Origin: Nipponacmea schrenckii
Taxonomy: Eukaryota; Mollusca; Gastropoda; Lottiidae
Assembly: GCA_030562195.1 (NCBI GenBank)
Contig: JAUJPP010000005.1
Coordinates: 38,799,106 to 38,863,105 of the forward strand
Reading direction: 5' to 3'
Length of the DNA: 64,000 nucleotides
Shown: one piece after another, positions 32,921 through 47,900 of the stretch
Layout of the letters: the number at the start of each line of letters is the position of its first letter
How positions within the stretch are numbered: the first letter of the stretch is position 1
Made by a program: the position numbers and the translations under genes
Notes under the pieces: model-generated
The model's database searches: none
Seen by the model: only the letters and a program-made list of their open reading frames with translations
What the model was told of the DNA's origin: nothing

Positions 32921-35900
32921 AAGGATACGGCAGTCGAAGACACCAGACACCATTAGGAGATAATTCTATAGGTTTATCAGTACCAGGATGAAACAGTGGA
33001 CATGGTGCTACACCAGGTTGTATGGTAGGATTTAATAATATTCTGATTGGTCCATCTGGTGTTACTATAAATAGTCTCATTAGCTGAGCTATATAGCCCT
33101 TGGTACTCCTATTAATATACATACACAATTATACAACCAATACAAAGGATGAGGTACAACATATATAATTAGGCCATCATGGGCTCATATGGCTCCAAAA
33201 TGAAATGGAGTTTTACGTTCTACTCTTCTGCGACTAATGGGCAGACTAATGGAGACGGGCAACATCATGCATATTACAATAAGCAAATTTTGTCTGGACA
33301 GCAGCATAAGCTTACTCCTTTTGCAATTTCCAAATGCTGAGGGATCTTAAACATGCACAGCCTTTAGCAAAGATAGCTTGCCAGGCAAGGTAACATACGC
33401 CCACTGGCTGCATTGAATTTGAAAAATAAATAGAGCAATAACTCAAAAAACATTCACTGAATTAATATTAAAGTTAAGGGCAAAAACTCAAAAACTGTTC
33501 GTGGAAAATTGTCAAATAAGAACTTGACCACCATCTTATCTATTTCAATACTCATACCAAGTTTCATCAAATCTATTAAAAAATTGTACCTTATTTTGCA
33601 CCCACAAATATTTTTGACTCAATTTTACTAAGTCAAGGGCAATATCCCAAAAACCATTTGTTAAAAAAAGTCAGAAATTCAAACTTGACTAATGTCTTAT
33701 CAATTCTGATGCTTACACCAAGTTCCATCAAAATCCTTTGAAAATTAAAGCTTCTTATAGCAACCACAATAGAATTTTGACGCAATTTTAAGTCAAGGGC
33801 AATAACATAAAACAATTCATTGAAAGACTGTCAAATTCAAACTTGACTAAGGCCTAATCAATTCCAATGCTCACAACCAAGTTTCATCAACATCCTCTGA
33901 AAATTGGAGGATTTATTGCATCAAAACTAAAATTTTGACAAGATTTTTCTAAGTCAAGGGCAATTACTCAAAAAACGTTCATGCGATAATTTCCATTTTC
34001 GAACTTGACCGAGATATCATCAATCTATACATGTATACCAAGTTTCATTAAGATCGGATAAAAACTGTAGCTTCTATTGCGGATACAACCCGAATTTGAC
34101 GCGTTTTTACTAAGTCAAGGGCAATAACTCAAAAACCGTTCATGCAATAATTTCTATTTTCGAACTTGACCGCGATATCATCAATATATACATGTATACC
34201 AATTTCATTAAGATCGGATAAAAATTGTAGCCTCTATTGTGGATACAACCCAAATTTGACGCGTTTTTACTAAGTCAAGGGCGATAACTCAAAAACCGCT
34301 CATGCGATTATTTCTATTTTCGAATTTGACCGAGATATCATCAATATATACATGTATATCAAGTTTCATTAAGATCGGATAAAAACTGTAGCCTTTATTG
34401 TGGATACAACCCAAATTTGACGCGTTTTTACTAAGTCAAGGGCAATAACTCAAAAACCGTTCGTGCGATAATTTCCATTTTCGAACTTGACCGAGATATC
34501 ATCAATATATACATGTATACCAAGTTTCATTAAGATCGGATAAAAACTGTAGCTTCTTTTGTGGATACAAACTAAAATTTTGACGCATTTTTACTAAGTC
34601 AAGGGCAATAACTCAAAAACCGTTCATGCAATAATTTCTATTTTCGAACTTGACCGCGATATCATCAATATATACATGTATACAAATTTCATTAAGATCG
34701 GATAAAAACTGTAGCCTCCATTGTGGATACAACCCAAATGTGACGCGTTTTTACTAAGTCAAGGGCGATAACTCAAAAACCGCTCATGCGATTATTTCTT
34801 TTTTCGAACTTGACCGAAATATCATCAATATATACATGTATACCAAGTTTCTTTAAGATCGGATAAAAACTGTAGCCTTTATTGTGGATACAACCCAAAT
34901 TTGACGCGTTTTTACTAAGTCAAGGGCAATAACTCAAAAACCGTTCATGCGATAATTTCCATTTTCGAACTTGACCGAGATATCATCAATATATACATGT
35001 ATACCAAGTTTCATTAATATCGGATAAAAACTGTAGCCTCTATTGTGGATACAAACCAAATTTGACGCGTTTTTACTAAGTCAAGTGCAATAACTCAAAA
35101 ACCGTTCATGCGATAATTTCCATTTTCGAACTTGACCGAGATATCATCAATATATACATGTATACATGTATACTGACGGACGGACGGACAGGGGCGACGG
35201 CAAAATACGTCCACATTTCCATGTGGGCGTATAAAAGGGGCCTTGGTCTATTGTCCCATCCAAATGACTAGATGACCCTCAAGCATCTAACTCACTGAGT
35301 GATTGTGCCTCCCAAATTGGTGCAAGCAGTGAAGGAAATCTGATATATAATAATAAACACAGGTATAATGATTTATATTTTTAGTAATATCACATGATTA
35401 AAAAATACAGAAATATTGTGATATATGGTATAAAAATACACAATTTCATCACCACCTTTATTTTTCTTTACTGTGCTGAAGATAGTGGTATTAAATTCAG
35501 ATTTCAGTTGTTTGTCTTATTTTTAACATTTTATTTCAAAAAGCAGAAAAGACCATATGACATATAGCAATATATCTGTGATATATTAATAATCAATATC
35601 CTGATATCCACTGGAATCACTATCATTACATTGCCATAGTAACAAATATAATACAAGACTTACCTACAATGACATGGTGTATATAATGGCATATCTAGGT
35701 TTAATAATTTATTAGCATTATCTTTTACACTACACATACTGGATACTTTTATAATTTTATCAGGTCCACTACAGAAAAATCTATGTCCTCTTGGACACTC
35801 ATATTCATTTCCCAGAAACACTCGCAGACTTACTTCCCCTGCATCTAAAATATAATGACAATTTATAAGGAAAAATAGGAGCTATTTTAACTGAACATGA

Positions 35901-38900
35901 TATTATGTAGAATATTGTCAGATCAGAGAGGATAAAGTAAATACTCTTGGATCTTCATTTAAGATTTCTTTTAAAATGGGAATGAAATGCATGGAGTTTT
36001 ACGTCCTACTCTTCGGCACCTTATGGGCTAATGAAGACGATCTTTTAATATGGAGAAACTTTTTCTATGAAAATGACAAGTAATATTCTAGGCAACTCTT
36101 AAAAGTCATGGATTTGACCTCAATACAACAGTATCAGAAGAACTCTAATTAAGAAGACATTGTTTTGCAGTTTGGCAAAAATTAAATGAATGGAGTTTTA
36201 CGTCCTACTCTTCTGCACTTTAAAAAACTAATGAAGACAGGCAATACCATGTAGTGTGCACTGTGCAATAAAGGAAATAAGCCTACCCTTTTTTTGATTT
36301 TTGCAATTTAAAAGTGTGAAATAAGGAAGTTTTAATGTTTATTGGAATCTGTAATATCTGTAATTCAATAAATAAAAATATGTAAATAAATCCAACTCCT
36401 TCACCTTTATGAGATCTTTTCTGTCTGCCTTTCTTGCCAGCCGTTTCACCAACTGTTGGCCATTTTTCTTTACTGATTTTTAGAGTAATATCCCAGGGTA
36501 AGAGAAAGTTACTCCCAGCTAGAAACCCTGGTTGATCCAGACCTAGTAATAATAAATACACTCAACATATTAAGATGATAAAAATTCTTTACAGTTCTTT
36601 TAGTTACTTGATCTGAGTAACCATGCAGTAAATTTCAGTTTATGAATATTGACATTAGCTATTATTTGTTTCATTTGATCAATGCAAATCACAATATTTC
36701 AATCAATGACATAGCTATTCATTGATGTTATTGTATCTAATAGACTGTCTCCAATCAAAATTGAAAGTTGCACAAGTTGAAACGCAAAAATAATCTACTT
36801 CAATTCTTGCTAAATTCTTATTGGCATTTTGTGCATTTAACTGCCATAAGGAATAATTTTATTGCTTAAAACTGAATTGATGCTGAATATGACATTAAAA
36901 TATCAGTGATGTTACATCGTCAAGGGTGATTTGTTTTTTTGGTTTTTTTTTAATCAAGGATGGTCAAGGATTCTTAGAATCAAGGATGTTACAGGATTCC
37001 TAGAATCAAGGATGGTCAAGGATTCCTAGAATCAAGGATGGTCAAGGATTCATAGACTCAAGGATGGTCAAGGCTTCATAGAATCAAGAATGGTCAAGAC
37101 TCATAGACTCAATCATGGTAAAGGATTCATAGACTCACGGATGGTCAAGGATTCATAGAATCAAGTATGGTCAAGGCTTCATAGAATCAAGTATGGTCAA
37201 GGATTCAGACTCAAGGATGGTCAAGGATTCATAGAATCAATGATGGTAAAGGATTCATAAAATCAATATAATTTAATAGATATAGAAAAGTTTAAAATTT
37301 TATCAACTCACCTTGTGAATGAGAATAATATGAAGGTTTACCCAGACAACATAGAGACCATGAAGAGAATTTGGGTAAAAGACCAGCTGGAGAGTCAGTA
37401 TGTACCATACCAGGTAAATACTCGGTGGTAGAATGTTGACGACTCATCATATCTTCACCTATATAATATAATATATACTGTATACTGTAAATTAATGCGT
37501 CAACAGATTAATGCAAGGATGGGTATAGAGACTAAAATGTGAGTACAAAATAACGCAATCGGCGATATTTGTCGGCAGGGCTGTTGATTTGGCTCTATAT
37601 GCCAGACATGACCGGCAGTCATGCCAAAATGACCGTTTGCAAATAGGCTTTGCCTGACATCAAGTAAAGGTCAGTGACATTAAAAAAAAATAATTAAAAA
37701 TTAAATTACCTAACTATCACGTTTAGTCAATGAGATTCCTAACACTATCGGTCATTTAATTTAGTTAATTAAGAGATTAACGGTAAGAGGTGGTTAATTA
37801 ACAATGAATTTATTGACAATTATTAATCGGCTCCCGAAAAACGCTTCCAGTTAAAAGAGATTTACTGTATCAAACTACTTACTTTTAACAAACAGTTGAC
37901 ACGATAATCCGTTATGTGTTTAATCCTATAGTTTTGCTGTCAAATTTTAATCGGTCATTATTCATTGATATAATTGTATATCAAGTCTATTTTACAATAA
38001 TTGTCTTCCGATTTCATCAGTACCAACGTACACATGACGAAGAAAATGTCGGCCCTCACATAGAATTTCTGACGATGATAACTTGCCGGTCATTGAGAAT
38101 TCATTTAAAGTTGACAGAAAGTTTAATTAAATGTCATTGGCAGGTTGTCGCATTTTATAATATCATAAAAATTCTAAAGTGTTTAAGGAATGAAGACATG
38201 ATCAAGATTTTATCTTTAACTATCTTGGTACTGGGATAATTTTTCAAATATGACGTTCTCAGCCCGGGTTAATTTACCTTAATTTATAAAATTCTGTATG
38301 ACAATTTCAATGAATTGTACACAATTTACGGTTAGAGATTTCACTTTAGACTTGATATATCAATTTTAGCTGGATTCTAGATAAAGACATTTATGGGTAT
38401 TTTTTTTGTAAATTAAAATAATTTTTGGGTGAAATCAGTGTTTTTTATTCAAAATCTTTCGAATTTTGTAAAAATCCAACAATACTTTATTTATATTCAG
38501 ATTTTGACATTTGTTTTGGAAATCTGAAGTACATGTATTTGCATTTTTATGCGAGATATACTGAGAAAATTTTTGGGGATAAAAGTAGATATTTTACACA
38601 GAAATCAGGGAAATTGTAATTTTTAAATTTATTTGTGTTTATCTAATGGTTCCTGTATAATATCAATTTTGATAGACACTTCAAATTAGTTTCAACAATG
38701 ACAATTGAGTAAATCATTTTTTGGGGTGAAAAACACTTTTTTGGGGTCAGAAGTCAGGGAAATTGTTCTTACTATTGATGGATAGTTTTTAAATTCACCA
38801 GTTACAATACTAGGCTACTGATTCTCTAAACAGGGTGCTGTGTAAAAATACAATGTAGCAGATAGAACATGTATTTTGGGGGAAAACGCCTTTTTTCTAG

Positions 38901-41900
38901 TCCAAAAATAGGGAAATTGTTACTAATAGTGATGAATGTATTTTAAATTATCCAATAACAGTAAAGCCGATTCACTCAACAGTGTGCTGTGTAAAAATAC
39001 AATTTAGCAGACAGAACATATTTTTTTTTAGTGAAAATACCCTTTTTCTGGACAATTAACAAGGACATTGTAGGCCTATCTATTAGTGATTGATATTTTA
39101 CAGAACTCTAAATTACGGCAGTGCAAAATCGAATCTATTGTCGTTCGGATAACGATATCAATGTATGGAAGGGGTATTTCAAAGCTAAAAATAGTCTTTA
39201 ACGTCATAAATCTGCATAAAAAGTCCAATATTTACTGAATCTGTCTAAATTGTTTGGTTATAGACCCGTTTCATTGATAACCGTATATTGCCGACTTGTG
39301 AAAAAACTCAGAGATGTAACACCTATTCTTCAATTGAAACGAAAGTAGATGTTGAGGCAAAATAGGATAACAAATAAAAACAGGCAGCGTACAATTCACT
39401 CTATACTCTATGATTTCAGCATAAAAAGAAATGAGTGATTTCCTGCTAATAGATCATTATTTAGTATAAAATGCCAGTTTGTAGATTATTATACTTTGTC
39501 TGCACCAAATTAACTATTTTATGATGGCACCATGAATCAAAATTGAAACTTTCATTATTTGAATAGATAGCCAACTTCGATAAAAGTACCGCAGGCCTAT
39601 CTAAATATAAACTTATGACGTCATGTCAATAACAACATTCATTCAAAACTTGAATTTTGCCTATCAAATAAAAAGTACAGCCAATATTCGTCATTATTAC
39701 CTATGATAAATATTAATTGATTAAAATAATCCCGGTTATAATAAGAGTAGAAAATATTTTGAAAGAATTCCATAGATATTATGGCGGTACTAGCAAGGGA
39801 AATCTGAAGATCGTCTTAAATTAGATTATGACATCACAACCACCTCATTAGCATAACATAGACCTAACAAATATTTTATATTCGAACAATAGTAAAGTCA
39901 GATTGTTCATCCACGTGTTGATTAAAATTGGTTTGATCATATGATTAGAAAGTATGATCAACATTGCAATGCATCATTTCGAAAAATGGAAAATAACCTA
40001 TTTTGAAAACGGGAAATCGCATTTTACACGAATTCCCGCAGAGGAAAGGTGCATCGAAAACTACACTATTATTTCGGGGAACCCTCATTTGCATAAGATA
40101 ACGTACGGTCAACGTACAATTTCGACACACATTTGGTCAGGAAACGGATACACCAGCTCGACAAAAGTCAAGTGTAAATATCTAAATGTAACGTCATTGA
40201 TTTCTAATCAGCTTCAAATTTAGATATAATTACCTAATTACTTAATCCCGTCCCGTCTCAATTTAATACTTGACCTATTATATATCGATGTTCACTAATG
40301 TCAGCCATATTTGAACTCAATGAAAATCACTTGGGAATATACATTTAAAATGCGAATACAAATTAATGCGATCGCGGATAGGTCGCCTTTAACGCATTAA
40401 TTTCTATCTCGCAATAATTTGTAGCCTTACAGTATATATATACATCACTACAAAGGATAACGTATAACATATATCTGAGACATTATAGGCTAATATGGGT
40501 CCTAATTACCTAAATGAAATGAATGAGGATTTACGTCTAACAGGCTTATGAAGATGGGCAGCGCCATGCAGTGTGCAATGAGGAAATTTTGTCAGGACGG
40601 CGGCATGTATAATATATACAAAATAGTCAACAAATGTAGTCAAGGTATAAGTTTGAAATTGGTAACATTTAACATTGTGAAGATGTTGTAAAGTATACCT
40701 AACTTAAAAAAAATTAAATTAGAGGTTAAGACGTCACCCTTAAAATAGTTTGAATGGAAAAAACAATATTTTACAGCCCTACTTACAATTTAGTTTTATA
40801 TCTTTCTCCTCTACAACTGTTTGACTATCTTCATTTTCTAACTCTTCCTTACTTTTACTACTAGATGTAAGCTTTGAATCATCTTCATTAACATCTTCTT
40901 TAGCATCCTCATTATCATCTTCATTGTCCTCCTCATCATCTCTAGTCATAGCCTCATCAGCTAGACTGGCCACACGTGATGATACATCTATAGGATCTCT
41001 TTGATCTAAACCATCTTGGTGACCATGATAAACGTCACTTCCTCCAGACTGACCTGAAGATAAATTCAAATGTTTACATTTTATTGTCACACTTTTCAGT
41101 GAAGCTTTGTGAAAATTTTGCATTCATTTAAAAGTTACGATGTCGTTATGACATGATCTTCTGAGACAATGTTGATACACAACATAAAACAAAAATACAC
41201 AAGACAAGAGGATCACATATCGATCTCCAAGTTTGTGTTGTATATTTGTAAAAATTTAAGTTCGTTTTAAACACATATTTTCATAAGTTTTTTTTTCATT
41301 TGTTTAGTTTCAATTAATGTCTCCTCTAGTGATTTTAATATAAAATGAAATGAATGGAAATTGTACATCCTATTATTCTCTTCCAGTTTAGTCAAATAAA
41401 GATGAAGGAATGCCATGATGTTGAAGTGTGCAATGAGGGACATTTTTTAGTTTGATTAACCTCCCCTTTATTTCAATTTTTATTATCATCAAAAATCAAA
41501 ATGAAATTCAAAATACAGTTTGTTGGGTCAACCCTAAATTTTAATTCCATTATCTCGATTCCTTTGTTTCCTTAGAAACATGTATTGAAAAGTCTTTGTC
41601 AAGTTCCGGGTCCTGTATTTGAGATTAATATTTCATTTCTTCCATTACTGAATATTTCATAAACATACCTAGACTAAGGGCCAGACTAAGTCCAGACATA
41701 CCAGATACCACAGACTCCAGTCTTTTACTATCACCACTTGACATACCAGGTTTAGGTACTGGTAATAATTGACTAGTAGGCAGCAATGGTACTTGACGTG
41801 CCTTGGCTTCAGTTGTGCTAGCTTTAAAAGCTGGTAATTCAATCCTTTGAAGCTTATGACAACATGTCTTGGCTAAAGCTTCATAGAAGTCATAATTTGC

Positions 41901-44900
41901 ACTCTGAATATAGAACAAACTTGATATGAAAGGAATATTAAAACAATGATATATAAATTATGAGCAAAATAAAATCAGCTGACCAAAAAGTTATGTCCCT
42001 TTATACCAATAAAGCAAATTTTGGGAAAAAGTCTTGATGAATAAGTCTATTAAACAATGTTAAAACTGTTACATTCAAATTTTTCTCCTCCTTCACCATT
42101 TTGAATTTAGTCTACAGCTGCTATTTATTTGAAGACTGTTTTGAGAAATCAGTTCCGTTTTTTTTTTATTGAATGTTTAATTCCAATGATTCAATGTTTT
42201 GTGTTTATTCTATATTAGACAGATTTTCTATTAAACATCACACCAGAACAAAATGAATGGAAAAAAAACTGGTAGTATTACTCTTACCTTATGATCAAAG
42301 CAATCTTCTTTATCAGCTTGTTTTTTACCACAGTTACAAGCTGCTTTAGTCTTTATCTGACTAGAATGTGGTAGAACTGGTAACTGATCATTCTTGTCTG
42401 TTTCCATGTCATCTTCTAATCTATGTATCTAAACATACAAGTATACAATAATCATTATCCAATTTAAATACTGTAGTTTTATTGTTGTGTTATAATAACA
42501 GGAAAATTATTTGGTACAATCAGTATGACCAGGGACATATCTAGAAAATACCTGAGCAGCCCATTGAGTTGTCAATCTCCAGCAATGCTTGAAGGGCAGA
42601 AGACCCCTTGATGCACCTAAAAGTCAACAGATTTCAGATGGCCTGATAATATTATTTTGCATTTAGAGGGCTTAAAAGAAAAAATTTTCACAAGCCTAAG
42701 GGCGGCCATGGGCAATGATGCTCACTTACAGGATTAATACAAAGATTTCCTGATAAACTAACAGCTTCACACTGTTGTCTTCCAGCTTTCCACCATTTTT
42801 CACAGGCTTCTTCTAGCTGCTTCATATATTCTTCAAATGCTGGTCCACGAGCAAACTGAGCAAAGACATGCTTAGCCTGGGCCAGTTTCTGTACATGATA
42901 TGATCTAACATAATGTGCAGGTAGGTCTTGTTGATAAGCCGTCTCTGCTAGTGGTAAATATTTATTACACCGGCTGAAATTAGTGTGGAAAATGAAACTG
43001 AATGGAGTTTTATGTCCAACTCTTCTGTTAATGAAGACAGGCAACCCCATGCAGTGCGCAATGAGGAAAATTCTGCCAGGACAGCAGCATTTATCTACTC
43101 TTTTTGCAATTTCCAACTGTACAGGATCTTTACAGTATAGTCTGTAGCACACAGGGCCTTGGGTTATTGTGGCATCCGAAGGACTAGACGCTTTTTTCCA
43201 TGTCAATACAGACCTGTATCACTTCAGGTCAGCACAAGCAAGTATCTAACTCACTAGTTACGCCAGCTCCAAAATTATGTACATGAATATAGGTTGAAAA
43301 AACAGTAATGGAAGACTACTCCCCTACCCTTAGACTTATTAAAAGACATATATCTTGTTTACTTACAATCCAATTAAACCGTTTCATTGACAAACTTTTA
43401 TGATACAAGACATGGCTTTTACAGTCTAAAACAAATCTGAATAGCTTGAAATTGTGAAGACAGATGACTAGAAATGTACCAGAATACTGATTGAGTTTTC
43501 ATCAAATAGAATTTTACAAACTTACTTTTCTGAGAATCTGACATCTGTTTCTAGTAAAGATTTTAAAGTATTTAAATGAGCCTGTGGTTTGCCTTCAGGT
43601 ATGTTGGTAAAGAAAAATTGATGTAATCTCAGTGCCACATGAAACCAGGTCTCACAAACAGGAAGCTGAAAAATGACAATCAGGAATAAAATGCTTTCAG
43701 CTCTAACCAACTGTGCTATAGAAACCTATTGGTCATCCACTAAAATTGTCAATTACTATATAATCATACTTCATAAAATCTGGATTTTATTCAAGTTAAA
43801 GTTTTGAGAATAAGGTCCCAGGTACCTCAAATGTAGATGGTAGAGGATTCCTGCCCACATTATCATTAAAGCCTTTATTGAAAGCAAGTTCTATATGTTG
43901 CCAGAGAAACTCCTTAAAGTTACATTCTCTTATTCTATTGTTAAATGATGACGATGATACTGGACCTTGACCCCCTCGTCTGTTAGTCAAATAACTTCTA
44001 CTCTTGGGAGAATCTGAAAACATACAGTTTCAAATCAGCATGTGATTCAAGATTGGCTATCCATACTTCCTATCTATGTAAAGTGTTAGAAATTGTAATT
44101 GTCTTAATAGAACTTAAATGATGCTATGGTACTTTCCCATTTTATGACAAGGCCTTTCTCATCAGGTCAACTGAAAGAACGAATATAACTTAATCAAGCT
44201 TTCCTAATGCTATTTACAATGAGGTCTATATCTAATAACTAAGACAAATGAAAATCAGCATAGAAATGGCTCTAAACTAATTTTTTTTTAAGGTTAAAAT
44301 ATGAGCTTAAATCTTGACAAATGAACTGAAAGAAAGAAACTGTTGTCTTAAAATGTTAGTTCTGAGTTACAGGGAGAAAAGAGAACTGCTTACCATCTTT
44401 AGATGGAGTATTTAGATTTCGTAGTAATTGTAAATATGATGTCACTGGGTCTGGACAATCTTCACGTTTAGTATGAACATAAACAAACTCTTGATTACCA
44501 GGTACAGCAAACAATGAATTATTACTGTCAAATAAAAATATACATGAAATACTCTTTTATAATAAGTTTAATAGCACAGAAATAAAACAAGATCAGACAA
44601 CAAAGTGACAATTATTTTGGACTTTTGACAACTCAGATTATATATTGTAGCTTTATTCAAAAAAAATTCATATATTTTAAGAAATACAGAAGGGTAATTG
44701 ATTAAAAAAAAAATTAAATTCATTTTAGTGATTGGCTGATCAGATGACTGAAACATTAAAATCGTTCTAAGTGTTTGAAATGAGATGTTCTTATGCATTT
44801 TTACATTAAAGAATGACAAGCAGTCCAGTAAATATTCTTATTAATAAATGAGAATTATAGGGTAAGAGGTTTATGCTGTATTATATAGTACTATATCTAC

Positions 44901-47900
44901 CTGATATTTGTAATAACTCTTGACTTCCTCAATATTCTATAAATCTGATCTTCTAAATTTAACTGTAATTTCTTAATAGGTAGATGTTTCTGAATTCAAT
45001 TTAGATAATCTTATTACACAATAAATTACAAAATATTTCAATTAAAAGGAAAATTCTACAAATTTGCTAACTATAATATTTGAATTTGAGAATCATATGA
45101 TCTTTATTTAAAATGGGTGATAACTGATCTCTCATCACTCATCATAGACAACAAAGAACTGCTGAATTTGGCACTCATAAAGGGGTAATAGGTCTTAGAA
45201 TGAACATAAAATATTTGAAAATTTTAAACTAGGTCAATAAGAGCTCCATTCATCAGTAAATATACCTGCTACCATATATAACATAAAGAAGAAAAATTAA
45301 TATCCAAAAAACTAAGTAATTATCCATAAAAATTCATTTGATTATTGAAAAACGCATGAGTTTCAAACAATGGTAGTCAGTGGACTTTACAAGTCTTACT
45401 TCACTAATAACCAACACAAGACCACATACAAGACAAAAGTACAGTATTTACAAGTGATCACTAAGTAGTTAATAAAAGAGATCAAATTGGCCAGAGAACT
45501 GAACTTGAGTAATAATATAATGAAATGCAATTAACCTGAATTAAACTGAGTAATATGATAGTGAATTGTAATAAACCTGAATTAAACTGAGTAATATGAT
45601 AGTGAATTGTAATAAACCTGAATTAAACTGAGTAATATGATAGTGAATTGTAATAAACCTGAATTAAACTGAGTAATATGATAGTGAATTGTAATAAACC
45701 TGAATTAAACTGAGTAATATGATAGTGAATTGTAATAAACCTGAATTAAACTGAGTAATATGATAGTGAATTGTAATAAACCTGAATTAAACTGAGTAAT
45801 ATGATAGTGAATTGTAATAAACCTGAATTAAACTGAGTAATATGATAGTGAATTGTAATAAACCTGAATTAAACTGAGTAATATGATAGTGAATTGTAAT
45901 AAACCTGAATTAAACTGAGTAATATGATAGTGAATTGTAATAAACCTGAATTAAACTGAGTAATATGATAGTGAATTGTAATAAACCTGAATTAAACTGA
46001 GTAATATGATAGTGAATTGTAATAAACCTGAATTAAACTGAGTAATATGATAGTGAATTGTAATAAACCTGAATTAAACTGAGTAAATGATAGTGAATTG
46101 TAATAAACCTGAATTAAACTGAGTATATGATAGTGAATTGTAATAAACCTGAATTAAACTGAGTGATATGATAGTGAATTGTAATAAACCTGAATTAAAC
46201 TGAGTAATATGATAGTGAATTGTAATAAACCTGAATTAAACTGAGTATATGTAGTGAATTGTAATAAACCTGAATTAAACTGAGTATATGATAGTGAATT
46301 GTAATAAACCTGAATTAAACTGAGTATATGATAGTGAATTGTAATAAACCTGAATTAAACTGAGTAATATGATAGTGAATTGTAATAAACCTGAATTAAA
46401 CTGAGTAATATGATAGTGAATTGTAATAAACCTGAATTAAACTGAGTATATGATAGTGAATTGTAATAAACCTGAATTAAACTGAGTAATATGATAGTGA
46501 ATTGTAATAAACCTGAATTAAACTGAGTAATATGATAGTGAATTGTAATAAACCTGAAATTTAACTGAGTAATAGAAGTGAATTGTAATAAACTAATTAA
46601 ACTGAGTAATATGATAGTGAATTGTAATAAACCTGAATTAAACTGAGTAATATGATAGTGAATTGTAATAAACCTGAATTAAACTGAGTAATATGATAGT
46701 AATTGTAATAAACTAATCAATGAGAATATATGGATTGTAATAACTATTACTATAATATATAGTGTTGTAATAACTGAATTAAACTAGAATATATAGTAAT
46801 TTATAAACACTAAGTTAATGAGTAATATGAAGAATTGTATAACCTGAATTAAATGAGTACAATATATGAATGAAAAATGAATAATAGTAAATGAGTAACA
46901 ATTAAGAGTGTAAGAGTATATGTGCTTCTTTACCTACACCTTCTATATATCTTATAAACAATAGTTCCTGTACTTAACATCTAATTTATGTTTTAATCAA
47001 TCTATACTGGAAAGAAATAAATTGAAAAATACTGAACTTACTTGTGGTCTAGTTTTACTATACATAGAATCATTGTCATCAAAACTAAGTTCAAAGGTGG
47101 CTGTTTGAAATATGAATAATACTCTAGGTGAACACAGCCTAGCTGATGTGTACCAATCTTGTGAGAGTGGAAACTCTGATAATACCTCTGATATAGAACT
47201 CTGTAGCTTGGACCTACAATAAATAATACTCAAGGTCAAGGTGAACAAAGTCTATTTAAATATTGTAATTTTAATCTATAATCTATAATAATCAAGGGCT
47301 GAGGTGACATAGATTTTCCCCTCAGTATCTTCATTCAGTCTTTTTTATTTGTAAACAATTAATAGGTTCTACCTACCTTATCATATCCAGTATTCTAAAC
47401 AATTTAACATAACCAATATCAAATGTACTGCCTGGATTACATAACTACAAATAAACAGGATAGGCTGAAGATACGTCTGTTAGAGTAATGAGATCTTCAG
47501 TCTCATTAAAATTACGAACAAAGCCAACTTTAAGCTTATAAGTCTTGTGCTTTCGTATTTTCGTCATTAGTACAAAGTTACAACCTATACCCCCAATTTA
47601 GATAGTATACATTATCATTATTATTTTAAACCAAAGTGTGGAAACAGGATGGTACTTACCAATATTATATGAGACAAACTAAATAAATATAACATAGTTT
47701 TAGCATGTTTTATAGAGTTATCTTCCCATATACTATTAAAATCCTACAATAGAGAAAATAGGGTCATAATAAAACAAAAAAAATTGATAAAAAAGGGCAC
47801 AAACACAAAGCTGAAATTCCATATAAGACAAAACTGTCACAAATAAATTGTGAAAATGCATCCATGCAAAGCAGATATATACCTACTTTAAAAACTTTGT

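Larger units (their letters stand above)
37459..40786. other. SMG8 intron 15
   Basis: A 3.3-kb intron between exon 15 (40,787-41,053) and exon 16 (37,312-37,458). Contains a 150-bp tandem array (38,450-39,110) and a SINE-A fragment. Short open frames at 37,916-38,239 and 39,945-40,223 have no domain or codon signal. Confidence 0.6.

Noticed and set aside
42974..43206. Extension of SMG8 exon 12 upstream through the SINE frame
   Set aside because: A good acceptor (AATTTCAG) at the exon edge and phase agreement with exon 11 show that the frame beyond 42,973 is intronic SINE sequence.
45517..46870. Regular 41-bp repeats resembling a CRISPR array
   Set aside because: There are no unique spacers, the host is clearly eukaryotic and the units are directly adjacent; this is a minisatellite.
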